Source of the DNA: Methanothermobacter sp.
GTDB lineage: Archaea; Methanobacteriota; Methanobacteria; Methanobacteriales; Methanothermobacteraceae
NCBI RefSeq assembly: GCF_030055435.1
Contig: NZ_JASFYG010000002.1
Location: forward strand, 83,224-147,223
Length of the DNA stretch: 64,000 nt
Direction of reading: 5' to 3'
Position 1 is the stretch's first letter, and each line of letters opens with the position of its first letter. The translations under genes were made by a program, and so were the position numbers. The notes under the pieces were generated by a model. That model ran no database searches and was not told where the DNA came from. It was given only the letters and a program-made list of their open reading frames with translations. Below, piece after piece: positions 36,506 to 46,240 of this stretch.

Positions 36506-37075
36506 ATGAAGGCTCGTTGCACTGAATGTGGCAGGACATATGAATTCGAACTTCAAGCCGGGGAAAGGCTTGATGAATATGAATGTAAGTGTGGCGGCTC
36601 CCTCAGGAGAATCGGTGGTTCCCTATCAGATAAAATAACTAAAAACAGAAATTTACAGATCGCAGGGATTTGTTGCATTTCATTTATTCTAATAGTTCTT
36701 GCAGGGTTTTCTTCACCCGAATATGACCCCACAGAAATCAAAGAAAAGGCGATTGAAGTTTCAGCCGCTGAACTATACAGTAACTCTATAAAAGAGGGGA
36801 CTCCAGTGAGGATAAGGGCTTATGTTATTGATTCGCAGGATGGAACAATGAGGATCTGCCAGACGACCCGGGATGAATTTGGAGAGACACTAGATTATGA
36901 CAGAGATATAATGGTTGAAGGCGATTTCCAGGCCTTCTATGAAAATGAGGAGGTTATTGTGTGGGGTATATTCAGAGGTCCCTCTTCATATGTAACTGTT
37001 CTTGGCTCTGAGAGAACAGTACCCCTAATCGATAACGCAATAGTTGAGAAGACAGGCAACAGATATCATATGTGA
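36506..37075 (+). CDS. Zinc-ribbon membrane protein, hypothetical
   Basis: 189 residues in three parts: an N-terminal zinc ribbon (CTECGRTYEF ... CKCGGSLRRI, four Cys), one membrane helix (about 53-70, IAGICCISFILIVLAGF), and an external domain of about 110 residues with beta pattern (TPVRIRAYVIDSQDGTMRIC, VEGDFQAFYENEEVIVWGIF) that may be OB-like. The ribbon would face the cytoplasm. No specific family recognised. The start has GGGGTG upstream. Transcribed divergently from the giant surface gene. Confidence 0.65.
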   Translation: MKARCTECGRTYEFELQAGERLDEYECKCGGSLRRIGGSLSDKITKNRNLQIAGICCISFILIVLAGFSSPEYDPTEIKEKAIEVSAAELYSNSIKEGTPVRIRAYVIDSQDGTMRICQTTRDEFGETLDYDRDIMVEGDFQAFYENEEVIVWGIFRGPSSYVTVLGSERTVPLIDNAIVEKTGNRYHM

Positions 37076-37121
37076 AAAAATTTGTATGGATTAAAACTTT
37101 GACGTAGTTCAGAAGTTTTCG

Positions 37122-37745
37122 CTAAATTAAGACTATTATTGACATGTAACTGAATTCAGATTCCAGCAGTTCCCTTAGTTTCACTTCAACAACCCTTTCA
37201 TCAGGGTAGCTGAGTCTTTCACAGACAGCAACACACCTTTCTGGATTCACACCACTTTCAATAAGGAACCTGGCGGTCTCAGAGGGTGTCCTTGATGGGA
37301 GAATTATTGTCGGCCTTCCGTTATTAATGATATCCACCATGTCCTCCTCGTCGCGCCCGTGAAACGTGACTATGTCAGCATCATCCCAGGGTATAAGTAG
37401 CCTTGCAGCGCAGAGCTGCACGGAACTCACACCGGGGATAACCTGGACTTCAACATCAAGCTTCTTTTCTGATATTATCCTCTTAATTGGTTTCAGAACA
37501 CCTGAAAACCCGGGGTCACCTGTTGAGAGCACCGACACCTTACGTGAAATTGCAAGCCCGGCTGCCATTTCAAGCTTTTCATTCATATCCCCAGCACCCA
37601 GCACGATAGCTTCATTCACATCAGGAAACAGTTCAAGGGCCCTTTTACTCCCAAATACAGTATCAGAATTCTTCACAGCGACAGCTGCGGCAGGTGTGAT
37701 ATAATCAGATGAACCGGGACCTATCCCCACTATATAGAGCACCAT
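37122..37745 (-). CDS. cbiE: Cobalt-precorrin-7 (C5)-methyltransferase
   Basis: An SAM-dependent tetrapyrrole methylase of about 207 residues: YIVGIGPGSSDYITPAA at the N-terminus, VSVLSTGDPGFSGVLKPI in the middle and IPGVSSVQLCAARL, all CbiE-like. It methylates C5 of the corrin ring in anaerobic cobamide synthesis, needed for methyltransferase cofactors. Decarboxylating CbiT is separate here. Several ATGs are close (37775, 37751, 37745); 37745 places the first strand at the start. Confidence 0.88.
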   Translation of the reverse strand: MVLYIVGIGPGSSDYITPAAAVAVKNSDTVFGSKRALELFPDVNEAIVLGAGDMNEKLEMAAGLAISRKVSVLSTGDPGFSGVLKPIKRIISEKKLDVEVQVIPGVSSVQLCAARLLIPWDDADIVTFHGRDEEDMVDIINNGRPTIILPSRTPSETARFLIESGVNPERCVAVCERLSYPDERVVEVKLRELLESEFSYMSIIVLI

Positions 37746-37836
37746 GACCATCCAAACCTGTGAATTCAGTTTCACTGGATCTTATTCAGGACCAACATAT
37801 ATAATTGTTTCATGACCATTTATTAATGTGGTAACA

Positions 37837-39027
37837 ATGATTCAGATTGCAGTCACAGGAAAACCCAATGTTGGAAAATCATCCTTCTTCAATGCAGCCA
37901 CACTTTCTGAAGCGGAGGTGGCATCATACCCCTTCACCACAATCGACGCCAATCATGCAGTTGCCTATGCATCCTGCAGATGTCCCTGTCAGGAGCTTGG
38001 AGTTCAGTGCAACCCCAAAAACTCACGATGCATTGATGGCACCAGACTGATCCCGGTGGAACTCATCGACGTGGCGGGTCTTGTCCCGGGGGCCCATGAG
38101 GGAAGAGGTCTTGGAAATAAGTTCCTGGATGACCTCAGACAGGCCAGGGCATTTCTGCATGTAATAGATGCATCAGGTTCGACAGATGAGGAGGGAAGGC
38201 CTGTTGAGCCAGGGAGCCATGACCCTCTGGAGGATGTGCAGTTCCTTGAGGATGAAATAACCATGTGGCTCTATGGCATCCTTGAGAAGAACTGGGACCG
38301 ACTTTTAAGGAAGGCAGCATCAGAGAAGCTTGATATGAATCGCATAATCCATGAACAACTCTCAGGTACAGGGATAACTCCAGAGGATATCATCGAGGCC
38401 TCAAGGAAGGTGGAGGCAGATATCTACTCCTGGGGTAAGGATGAACTCCTGGAATTTCTCGATGAACTCCTCAGGATAGCGAAGCCAATGCTGATAGTTG
38501 CAAACAAGGCAGACATTCCAGAGGCGCGGAAAAACATTGAACGCCTCATGGATTCCTACCCATACGTGGTGCCGGCATCTGCAGAGGCTGAAATTGCCCT
38601 AAGGAGGGCATCAGAGGCCGGACTTATTAATTACACACCGGGAGCAGGGGACTTTGAGATCATTGATGGATCAGGGCTCAACGACAGGCAGAGAGCGGCC
38701 CTTGATTATATCCGTGAAAACGTCCTTGAGGTCTATGGAAGCACCGGTGTCCAGGAGGCAATCAACAGGGCGGTATTTGATCTCCTGGACATGATAGTTG
38801 TCTTCCCGGTTGAGGACGAACACCACTACACTGACCAGAGGGGTAACGTTCTCCCCGACGCACTCCTGGTGCCCCGTGGTTCAGGCCCCAGGGACCTCGC
38901 CTACATGATACACACCGAGATCGGGGACTCCTTCATGCACGCCGTGGATGCAAGGAGGGGGATGAGGGTTGCTGCGGACCATGAACTTGAGGACGGGGAC
39001 ATAATAAGCATAATATGCGGCAGATAG
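37837..39027 (+). CDS. ychF: YchF/Ola1-family ATP/GTP-binding protein
   Basis: About 396 residues. G1 is [14 protein letters not shown], switch/G3 [28 protein letters not shown], and G4-like VANKAD, then a C-terminal TGS domain ([27 protein letters not shown]). Members bind ribosomes and usually prefer ATP. An archaeal insertion with Cys-rich [21 protein letters not shown] is present after the first strand, a possible metal site. ATG 37837 is preferred over GTG 37828. Confidence 0.9.
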   Translation: MIQIAVTGKPNVGKSSFFNAATLSEAEVASYPFTTIDANHAVAYASCRCPCQELGVQCNPKNSRCIDGTRLIPVELIDVAGLVPGAHEGRGLGNKFLDDLRQARAFLHVIDASGSTDEEGRPVEPGSHDPLEDVQFLEDEITMWLYGILEKNWDRLLRKAASEKLDMNRIIHEQLSGTGITPEDIIEASRKVEADIYSWGKDELLEFLDELLRIAKPMLIVANKADIPEARKNIERLMDSYPYVVPASAEAEIALRRASEAGLINYTPGAGDFEIIDGSGLNDRQRAALDYIRENVLEVYGSTGVQEAINRAVFDLLDMIVVFPVEDEHHYTDQRGNVLPDALLVPRGSGPRDLAYMIHTEIGDSFMHAVDARRGMRVAADHELEDGDIISIICGR

Positions 39028-39059
39028 TATTACATAAAGTTAATAACATGGGTGGTCAG

Positions 39060-39163
39060 TTTCAAGTGTAAGTGTCGTGGTATTTGCTGCGCGAATAAAT
39101 ATGTGGCTGGAAACCATGATATTACTGAAATTTATTAAATTGAGTGGTACATTTCAAGTGTAA
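39060..39163. repeat. Two copies of a 12-mer before the P-type ATPase
   Basis: TTTCAAGTGTAA occurs at 39060-39071 and 39152-39163, 92 bases apart, with a similar GTGGT stretch just before each. Both lie in the spacer upstream of the pump gene; the second nearly abuts its ribosome binding site. Confidence 0.55.
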
Positions 39164-39178
39164 TTGATGGTGAGGACG

Positions 39179-41902
39179 ATGGGGGGTATACACGAGCTTC
39201 ATGAGGAAGAGGTTTTCAGGAGGCTTGAGACGTCACCCTCTGGCCTTGACCCCCCTGAGGCTGAAAGGCGCCTTAAGAAATATGGTCCCAACGAACTTGA
39301 GGAGGTCAGGGGTAAACCACACATACTTGTCTTTCTATCCAACCTTTACAATGTACTGGCGATCCTCCTCTGGGTATCAGCTGCCCTGTCGCTCATCACA
39401 GGCAACACCCAGCTTGCAGTTGCGATTGTACTTGTAATAATCATAAACGCGGTTTTCAGTTTCTGGCAGGAATATGAGGCCGAGAAGGCTGCAGAGGCCC
39501 TGAAGGATATTCTGCCGGTTATGGTTAAGGTTCTGAGGGGCTCAAATGAAACTGTTATCCCTGCGGCTGAGGTGGTTCCTGGGGATCTGATCCTTCTTGA
39601 GGAGGGTGACACGGTTCCGGCAGATGCAAGGCTTGTTGAATCAAGCCAGCTCAAGATTGACGCATCCACCCTTACAGGCGAATCAAAACCTGTCAGAAAG
39701 GTGTCGCATCCAGTTGAAAAATTCGATAATTACATAGATATCGATAACATCGTATTTGCAGGTACACAGGTGGTATCAGGGACAGGAAGGGCCATAGTAT
39801 TTGCAACAGGAGGGGATACAGAATTCAGCAGGATAGCATCCCTTACACAGGAAGTGCGAGAGGAGCCAAGCCCACTTCAGAGGCAGATATCCCGGGCTGC
39901 CAGTATCATAAGCATTCTCGCAGTTTCAATGGGCATTGTTCTTTTTGCAGTCAACCTCTACATTGTTAAACTCCCCCTCGAGACTGCGCTCATCTTTGCA
40001 ATAGGGCTCATGGTTGCAAATGTACCTGAGGGCCTTCTACCAAGCGTAACACTGGCGCTTGCAGCATCAGCAAGGAAGATGGCCAGGGAGAACGCCCTTG
40101 TGAAGAGACTCTCCAGTGTGGAGACACTGGGATCCACAACAATAATCTGCACAGATAAGACCGGGACCCTCACAAGGGGTGAGATGACAGTAAGGAAGAT
40201 CTGGATACCCTACAGGGTCGTGGAGGTCACAGGTTCAGGCTACAGGCCAGAGGGGGAATTCCTCTGCAACGGAAACCCCGTAACCCACCGGGAGGTAAGG
40301 GAGATAAGACTCTTAATGAGGGCGGCGTCATTCTGCAACGATGCAAAACTTGTTAGAGACGAAAAGGGCTGGCACGTGATTGGGGACACAACAGAGGGCG
40401 CACTACTTGTGGCTGCAGAGAAGATAGGCTTTGACCTTGAGGGTGAACTTGAGAGGATGCCCAGGGTAATGGAGCTTCCCTTTGATTCAAAGCGAAAGTC
40501 GATGACCTCAATCCATCAAAAATCAGGTAAAAGGGTGGCCTACGTAAAGGGAGCCCCGAAAAAGATAATAGATTTATCAGAGAGGATATCAGTTGATGGG
40601 AGACCCAGACCACTGGATGATGATGAAAAAAGGAAGATCATAGAAATACATGACAGAATGGCCTCTGAGGGTCTCAGGGTACTTGCATTCGCTTACAGGG
40701 AACTCCCGGAGGACCTTGAGGATTACACACCGGAGAATGTTGAAAGGGAACTGACACTGGTTGGAATGGCTGCAATGCATGACCCGCCTAGGGAGGGTGT
40801 GAAGGAGGCTGTGAGGCAGTGCAGAACTGCAGGTATAAGGATAATAATGATAACCGGGGATTACGGTCTAACAGCCGCAGCCATAGCAAAGGAACTTGGA
40901 ATAATAGAGGGCGATAGCTACAGGGTGATAAAGGGAAGGGAACTGGATGAAATGGAAGACCCTGAACTTTTAAGGATACTTTCTGAGGAGGAGAACATAA
41001 TATTTGCCCGGGCAGTCCCTGAACACAAGATGAGGATAGCATCGGTCCTTGAGGGCGCCGAGGAGATAGTTGCAATGACAGGTGATGGGGTAAATGATGC
41101 CCCTGCCCTCAGGAAGGCGGATATTGGCGTTGCAATGGGTAGCGGCACCGACGTTGCAAAGGAGGCCGCTGACATAGTACTCGCCGATGACAACTTTGCA
41201 AGCATTGTAACTGCGGTGAGGGAGGGCAGGACGGTATATGAGAACATAAGAAAATTCATAACCTACATATTTTCACATGAAACCGCAGAGATAGTTCCCT
41301 TCGTCCTCATGGTGCTCTTTGGAATACCCCTACCCATAACAATAATGCAGATACTTGCAATAGACCTCGGTACCGATACACTGCCTGCCCTTGCTCTGGG
41401 AAGATCCCCACCTGAATCTGATGTGATGCAGAGGCCGCCAAGACCGGTTAAGGAGAGACTACTTAACCTCGAGGTCCTCCTCAGGGGGTACCTGTTCACA
41501 GGATCCATTGAGGCATTCCTTGTGATGATGGCATACTTCCTTGTGCTCTCAGGGGGAGGATGGGTGCCAGGCCAGAGCCTCCCTGCAGATGACCCCCTCT
41601 ACCTAAGGGCCACAACTGTGGTCTTTGCAGGTATAGTGATGGCCCAGATGGGCAATCTCCTCTCATCACAGACCACCCGCTCCTCAGCACTGAAAGTGGG
41701 GCTTCTGAGGAACAGGTGGGTACCCGCTGGCATGATATTCGCAGTCATTGTGATGCTGATGGTCATATACCTGCCCCCACTGCAGCCGGTTTTCGGGACA
41801 CAGCCACTGAAACCGGTTGAATGGCTGATGATCATCCTATTTGCTCCACTGGTTTTCCTTACAGATGAGGCGAGGAAGTTAATTCAGAGAAGGCTTGGTT
41901 GA
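39179..41902 (+). CDS. Cation-transporting P-type ATPase, Na,K-ATPase-like (P2)
   Basis: About 907 residues with full P2 architecture: N-terminal cytoplasmic segment (DPPEAERRLKKYGPNEL), TGES, phosphorylation site ICTDKTGTLTRGEMT (Asp about 326), TGDYGLTA and TGDGVNDAPAL hinge, and C-terminal helices. Helix M4 reads VANVPEGLLPSVTLAL and the following ARENALVKRLSSVETLGST stretch resembles Na,K-/H,K-ATPases (P2C) more than SERCA (which has VAAIPEGLP). It may move Na+, K+, H+ or Ca2+. The start at 39179 follows GGTGAGG. It lies 111 bases before a one-helix protein and MthK. Confidence 0.88.
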   Translation: MGGIHELHEEEVFRRLETSPSGLDPPEAERRLKKYGPNELEEVRGKPHILVFLSNLYNVLAILLWVSAALSLITGNTQLAVAIVLVIIINAVFSFWQEYEAEKAAEALKDILPVMVKVLRGSNETVIPAAEVVPGDLILLEEGDTVPADARLVESSQLKIDASTLTGESKPVRKVSHPVEKFDNYIDIDNIVFAGTQVVSGTGRAIVFATGGDTEFSRIASLTQEVREEPSPLQRQISRAASIISILAVSMGIVLFAVNLYIVKLPLETALIFAIGLMVANVPEGLLPSVTLALAASARKMARENALVKRLSSVETLGSTTIICTDKTGTLTRGEMTVRKIWIPYRVVEVTGSGYRPEGEFLCNGNPVTHREVREIRLLMRAASFCNDAKLVRDEKGWHVIGDTTEGALLVAAEKIGFDLEGELERMPRVMELPFDSKRKSMTSIHQKSGKRVAYVKGAPKKIIDLSERISVDGRPRPLDDDEKRKIIEIHDRMASEGLRVLAFAYRELPEDLEDYTPENVERELTLVGMAAMHDPPREGVKEAVRQCRTAGIRIIMITGDYGLTAAAIAKELGIIEGDSYRVIKGRELDEMEDPELLRILSEEENIIFARAVPEHKMRIASVLEGAEEIVAMTGDGVNDAPALRKADIGVAMGSGTDVAKEAADIVLADDNFASIVTAVREGRTVYENIRKFITYIFSHETAEIVPFVLMVLFGIPLPITIMQILAIDLGTDTLPALALGRSPPESDVMQRPPRPVKERLLNLEVLLRGYLFTGSIEAFLVMMAYFLVLSGGGWVPGQSLPADDPLYLRATTVVFAGIVMAQMGNLLSSQTTRSSALKVGLLRNRWVPAGMIFAVIVMLMVIYLPPLQPVFGTQPLKPVEWLMIILFAPLVFLTDEARKLIQRRLG

Positions 41903-42013
41903 TCAGATATTTTCAGACATGGGACCGGGAACTTAATCCTCATCTGGTATCAGAATCTTTCAGAAATTTTTTAATAATGCAAATTAGAAACGTATTGCAG
42001 AGGAGGTGCCTTA

Positions 42014-42286
42014 ATGAGATGGATTGCACTTTTGCTTTTAATGGTATTTATTGCCGGCGCCATTGAAGCATGCGCTGCACAAGACTCAGATCCCATGAAA
42101 CCCAAAATCAAGAGGGGTGGATTCAGCGGATTTAAGGGTTCATCAAAGAAGCTCAAAACAGATCTTGACGATGATGACGATGATGGGGGCTCCGGTAGCT
42201 GGTGGCTTCTTGCAGCTATTGTGATTGTTCTGATTGTTGGGATGGTCCTGGCCTACATATTCTTCACAAGGCGTGGAACCCCATAA
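42014..42286 (+). CDS. Small exported one-helix protein with an Asp-6 motif
   Basis: A 90-residue protein with cleavable-looking signal peptide ([21 protein letters not shown]), a basic Gly/Lys-rich segment ([20 protein letters not shown]), six consecutive Asp ([13 protein letters not shown]) and one C-terminal helix ([22 protein letters not shown]) ending TRRGTP. Topology would place the acidic patch outside against the membrane. The ribosome site AGGAGGTG is strong. It ends 13 bases before mthK, so the two are almost surely co-transcribed. No family recognised; an ion-channel or pump accessory role is inference. Confidence 0.75.
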   Translation: MRWIALLLLMVFIAGAIEACAAQDSDPMKPKIKRGGFSGFKGSSKKLKTDLDDDDDDGGSGSWWLLAAIVIVLIVGMVLAYIFFTRRGTP

Positions 42287-42299
42287 AGGGCAGGGTAAT

Positions 42300-43310
42300 A
42301 TGGTGCTCATAGTTGAGATAATAAGGAAACACCTACCACGGGTTATGAGGGTACCTGCTGCACGGATATTCCTCCTTGCAGCGGGGGTCATCACCTATGG
42401 AACCCTTGGATTCCACTTCATTGAGGGTGAATCATGGACGGTCTCATTCTACTGGACCTTTGTAACCATAGGGACCGTGGGTTATGGAGACTACAGCCCA
42501 TCAACACCACTGGGGATGTACTTCACCGTGACCCTCATAGTCCTGGGTATAGGGACATTTGCCATTGCAGTTGAGACACTCCTTGAATTCCTGATAAAGA
42601 GACAGCAGATGAGGCTTATGGGGCTGATAGACGTGGTTAAATCAAAACATGTGGTTATATGTGGGTGGAGTGAGAGCACACTGGAGTGCCTGAGGGAACT
42701 CGGTGGAAGCGAGGTCTTTGTGCTCGCTGATGATGAGGGTGTCAGGAAGACTGTCCTCAAGAATGGTGCCAACTTTGTGCATGGAGACCCAACAAGGATA
42801 TCTGACCTTGAAAAGGCCAATGTAAAGGGTGCAAGGGCAGTTATAGTTGACATGGAGTCTGATTCAGAGACAATACACTGTATACTGGGGATAAGGAAAA
42901 TTGACTCCAGTGTGAGGATAATAGCCGAGGCCGAACGCTATGAGAACATCGAGCAGATCCGGATGGCCGGCGCCGACCAGGTAATCTCACCATTTGTTAT
43001 ATCAGGCAGGCTTATGTCAAAGAGTATCGATGATGGCTATGAGGCAATGTTTGTACAGGACGTTCTTGCAGAGGAATCTACACGGAGAATGGTTGAAGTT
43101 CCAGTACCCCCTGAAAGTCCCATTGAGGGCATTTCGGTCCTTGAAGCGGACATCCATGAGAGGACTGGTGTGATAGTAATCGGTGTGGGACGGGGTAATG
43201 AACTCATAATAGACCCACCCAGGGATTATGTATTCAAAGAGGGTGATATAATCCTTGGTATAGGGAAAAATCATGAGATAGATCGTCTGATGGAATACAT
43301 CGGGTCATGA
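42300..43310 (+). CDS. mthK: Calcium-gated potassium channel MthK
   Basis: About 336 residues, aligned from memory over its whole length with the MthK protein. Two pore helices flank the filter TVGYGD (residues 59-64), preceded here by Gly58 instead of Ala. The RCK domain begins at Met107 ([21 protein letters not shown]). Residues for the known Ca2+ site appear intact (Asp184 in IVDMESDSE; Glu210 and Glu212 in AEAERYE). It forms a tetramer gated by Ca2+ through an octameric RCK ring. The frame opens upstream inside the preceding gene; ATG 42300 is the start. Confidence 0.96.
   Translation: MVLIVEIIRKHLPRVMRVPAARIFLLAAGVITYGTLGFHFIEGESWTVSFYWTFVTIGTVGYGDYSPSTPLGMYFTVTLIVLGIGTFAIAVETLLEFLIKRQQMRLMGLIDVVKSKHVVICGWSESTLECLRELGGSEVFVLADDEGVRKTVLKNGANFVHGDPTRISDLEKANVKGARAVIVDMESDSETIHCILGIRKIDSSVRIIAEAERYENIEQIRMAGADQVISPFVISGRLMSKSIDDGYEAMFVQDVLAEESTRRMVEVPVPPESPIEGISVLEADIHERTGVIVIGVGRGNELIIDPPRDYVFKEGDIILGIGKNHEIDRLMEYIGS
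42611..42620 (+). promoter_or_regulatory. Internal ribosome binding site for free RCK
   Basis: GAGG (42611-42614) precedes ATG 42618-42620, codon 107 of mthK. MthK is known to be made also as a soluble RCK fragment from this Met; the site is preserved here. Confidence 0.65.
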
Positions 43311-43319
43311 TAACTGGAA

Positions 43320-44018
43320 TCACGGCCATATAACAGGTATCCGCCTTAGGGGCTCAACACGCACAGAATCATCAAGAAGTGTGCGGAAGGAATATGCTAT
43401 CACATTCACACCTTTACCATGGGCTTCTTTCAGTGCATATGAAAATTCAGGGTCCATATCAGTATTTGGAGAGAAATAACGTGCATTTTCACCAAAAACC
43501 AGAAAAAGGACGCTGCTTTTATAGCCCATGGAGAGCGCAGATGCAAGCTCCTCAACATGCCTCCTTCCCCTCACTGTGGGGGCATCAGGGAAGAGTGCCA
43601 TCTCACCATTTACAAGGGTACAGCCCTTAACCTCAACAAGCATTTCTTCAGTTCCCGATGAGAGAAGGAAATCAATTCTGCTTCTTCCAAATCTGCACTC
43701 TCTTTTTTTCACCCTGAAACCACGGAATTCGTCAACAAGCTCTGATTCTATAAGGCTGGCTGCGATGTCACTGTGGAAACCGGAATTCACAAGGACCCAC
43801 TCATCCCCCCTTCTGAGTGCTATGACATCAAATTTGGTTTTCCTTTCTTTTCCAGCGGCTTTCCTAACAATGACCTCATTTCCAGGTATAAGAAGCTCCC
43901 TGAGCCTACCGGGATCCTTGAGGTGGGCCAGACTCCTTTCACCACCCACATCAACAACCATGGTGAACCTGTTGGGTCTTTCAAGGTATCTTCCCATAAG
44001 GGGATTATCTATGATCAT
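43320..44018 (-). CDS. sfsA: SfsA family nuclease-like protein
   Basis: About 232 residues, typical SfsA length. Features: RYLERPNRFTMVVDVGGE, then HLKDPGRLRELLIPG, the SRIDFLLSSGTEEMLVEVKGCTL region with acidic and Lys residues similar to PD-(D/E)xK nucleases, and FPDAPTVRGRRHVEEL. Named for maltose effects in E. coli, but DNA binding/nuclease activity is more plausible. GGATGG before ATG 44018 sets the start. It ends next to mthK, convergent to it. Confidence 0.88.
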   Translation of the reverse strand: MIIDNPLMGRYLERPNRFTMVVDVGGERSLAHLKDPGRLRELLIPGNEVIVRKAAGKERKTKFDVIALRRGDEWVLVNSGFHSDIAASLIESELVDEFRGFRVKKRECRFGRSRIDFLLSSGTEEMLVEVKGCTLVNGEMALFPDAPTVRGRRHVEELASALSMGYKSSVLFLVFGENARYFSPNTDMDPEFSYALKEAHGKGVNVIAYSFRTLLDDSVRVEPLRRIPVIWP

Positions 44019-44050
44019 GGTAACCATCCTTATATACTAATTTGACTTAA

Positions 44051-44158
44051 ATGAATATCAATCAGTCCATGGATATGAACTGTGGGGTTAGTGAATTCGT
44101 GTGTTGATGGATATCAATCACTCCCCGATATGAACTATGAGGTGAGAGAATTTGCATC
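44051..44158 (+). repeat. Imperfect tandem duplication covering the cfbD start region
   Basis: A unit of about 48 bases starting ATGAATATCAATCA (44051) recurs as ATGGATATCAATCA (44107). Both copies continue with GATATGAACT-TG-GG and GAATT-G, with one indel and about 12 mismatches; period 56. The second copy contains the cfbD ribosome site and TTG start. Confidence 0.6.
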
Positions 44159-45231
44159 CAAGACCCAGCCCAATAGCAGCATCACTCTACACACTCAGAG
44201 ACCTCGATGCTGATGTTATAATCCTCCATGGCCCCCATGGGTGCTGCTTCAGAACAGGAAGGCTCCTTGAAACCGACGGGGTCAGGGTGCTGACCACTGC
44301 AATGTCAGAGCAGGACTTCATATTCGGGGCCTCAGATAAACTGGCAGAGACACTCAGAAAGGCCTATGAAATGTTTTCACCTGAACTTGTGGGTGTTGTT
44401 GGAACCTGTGCCAGTATGATAATAGGCGAGGACCTCAGGGAGGCGGTCCAGAGGGCAGACATACCTGCAAGGGTCCTGACGGTTGAATCCCATGGGGGAT
44501 TCGGTGAGGGTGACAACACAGAGGGGGCAATAATAGTCCTTGAAGCGGCTGCAGAACAGGGAATAATCCCCCATGAGGAGGCCGAAAGGCAGATAGAGAT
44601 GCTCAAACTTGCAACCGAGATTGAGAAGACGAGGGGAATGGCACAGGGCGACTACATACGCCCATCCCATGGTGATGATAAGAATGAGGTGGCATTAAGG
44701 GTCCTCGAGGCCATAAAAGATGATGAAAAAGTTGCATTTGTGCTTAACGCCAAGAAAGAGACATCATACCTCTTTGCAGATCCCCTGACACTTCCATTTC
44801 ACTCAATAAACCCTGATAACCCTCCTCTTATAATCGCGAATCTTGACAGGAACACAGGTCTTCCAAGGATACGCAGACATGCAGCGAACATACTCGCAGA
44901 AATAGAGGGGGCAGGCAACCGTGTTGATTACATAACAGGGGGCCTAGACGAATACCCTGTAACAGGTGAAAGGGCAGCGGAGATACTGAGGGATGAGGAG
45001 ATAAAATTTGCAGTCGTATCAGGTGTCCCCCATGCCCTGCCGGTTGAGGAACTTGAACTTGAGTCCGTCGCCGTTACAGACGGGCCAAGGCTCGTGGAAC
45101 CACTCCATAAACTTGGATACACCCATGTGGTGGCTGAACTGGATGCACATGCAAGGACGCTGGGGCAGAGCACCATTGTTTCATCAGACTTTGGAGATGC
45201 CCTTAGGCGAAACATTGAGAAGGTGATTTAA
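44152..45231 (+). CDS. cfbD: Ni-sirohydrochlorin a,c-diamide reductive cyclase, catalytic subunit
   Basis: A NifD-like protein of 359 residues that, with the NifH-like CfbC, reduces and cyclises Ni-sirohydrochlorin a,c-diamide on the way to F430, the methyl-CoM reductase cofactor. Conserved Cys are in [11 protein letters not shown] and [14 protein letters not shown]. The start is TTG 44152 with GAGGTGAGAG upstream; no ATG is usable. It abuts the next gene without a gap and leads a five-gene unit. Partner CfbC is not in the window. Confidence 0.9.
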   Translation: MHPRPSPIAASLYTLRDLDADVIILHGPHGCCFRTGRLLETDGVRVLTTAMSEQDFIFGASDKLAETLRKAYEMFSPELVGVVGTCASMIIGEDLREAVQRADIPARVLTVESHGGFGEGDNTEGAIIVLEAAAEQGIIPHEEAERQIEMLKLATEIEKTRGMAQGDYIRPSHGDDKNEVALRVLEAIKDDEKVAFVLNAKKETSYLFADPLTLPFHSINPDNPPLIIANLDRNTGLPRIRRHAANILAEIEGAGNRVDYITGGLDEYPVTGERAAEILRDEEIKFAVVSGVPHALPVEELELESVAVTDGPRLVEPLHKLGYTHVVAELDAHARTLGQSTIVSSDFGDALRRNIEKVI

Positions 45232-46236
45232 TTGGCTGAAACCGTTGGAATGATACTTTGCGGAGGATTTGGAAAGAGACTGAGACCCCTAACCGAGAAG
45301 ATACCCAAACCACTCATAGAAATAAAAGAGGGCTACACAATCCTGGATAAACAGCTCTTTGACCTCAAAAATGCAGGTATAAAGAAGACCTACCTCCTCA
45401 CAGGATTCCTTGGGGATAAGATAGAGGAGAGATATGGTGATGAGTACAAGGGTCTTAAACTGGAATATGTGAGGGAGGAGAAACCCCTGGGGACACTAAA
45501 CGCAATAAGGCTGGGTATGGAGGCCATCGATGGAGATAAACAGTGCCTAATACGTAACGGGGATGTGGTGGCGGACCTGAACATAAGGAAGATGATACAC
45601 CTTGGGGAGATGTCTGATTATCCCCTCACAATCTTCATAACCAAGATGCAGTCACCCTACGGTATAGTGGAACTCAGCGGGGACAAGATAATCAGCTTCA
45701 GGGAGAAACCCCTCCTTGACTATTACATAAATGCAGGTGTGTACTTCTCCAAGGGGCAGCTGGACTTCGGGGACTTCGAGTCAGGTGATATTGAGAAAAC
45801 ACTCTTCCCGCTCATGGCCAGTGAAAACAAACTCGGCTACTACCGGGAGGACGGCCTCTTCTGGATGGCAATAGACACCTCCAAGGAGCTGGAGGAGATA
45901 CGTAAGGAGTACCGTAACAGGGAGGACAAGCCGTGGGGCTATGAGAAGGTGCTCATAAATACGGAGAAGTACCTCACAAAGGAGCTGTTCATAAGGGAGG
46001 GGTACAGGACATCCTTCCACTACCATGAGAAGAAGGATGAGACCATGTACATAATATCAGGGTCAGGGTACATTGAATTCCAGGACAGGAAGGAGTACTT
46101 CAGCAAGAATGACACCATCAGAATTGAGCCCGGTGAGAAGCACTCCATCGTGGCAATGGAGAACACGGTACTCCATGAGGTATCAACGCCCCACCTCGAT
46201 GACACCGTCAGGGTGAAGGACTACTACGCCAGGTGA
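45232..46236 (+). CDS. Sugar nucleotidyltransferase-cupin fusion
   Basis: Residues 1-230 are a nucleotidyltransferase: [35 protein letters not shown], and NGDVVADL; residues 235-334 are a cupin ([22 protein letters not shown] with metal-type His/Glu, and PGEKHSIVA). The order resembles mannose-1-phosphate guanylyltransferase/mannose-6-phosphate isomerase fusions, but the cupin is small. It probably makes an activated sugar for surface glycans. The start is TTG 45232 after AAGGTGATTTAA. Co-transcribed with cfbD and hisH. Confidence 0.85.
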   Translation: MAETVGMILCGGFGKRLRPLTEKIPKPLIEIKEGYTILDKQLFDLKNAGIKKTYLLTGFLGDKIEERYGDEYKGLKLEYVREEKPLGTLNAIRLGMEAIDGDKQCLIRNGDVVADLNIRKMIHLGEMSDYPLTIFITKMQSPYGIVELSGDKIISFREKPLLDYYINAGVYFSKGQLDFGDFESGDIEKTLFPLMASENKLGYYREDGLFWMAIDTSKELEEIRKEYRNREDKPWGYEKVLINTEKYLTKELFIREGYRTSFHYHEKKDETMYIISGSGYIEFQDRKEYFSKNDTIRIEPGEKHSIVAMENTVLHEVSTPHLDDTVRVKDYYAR

Positions 46237-46240
46237 TCCA

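Noticed and set aside
42234-42300. Upstream extension of MthK overlapping the small gene
   Set aside because: The extension lies inside the preceding gene, and the known MthK start (MVLI) matches ATG 42300.
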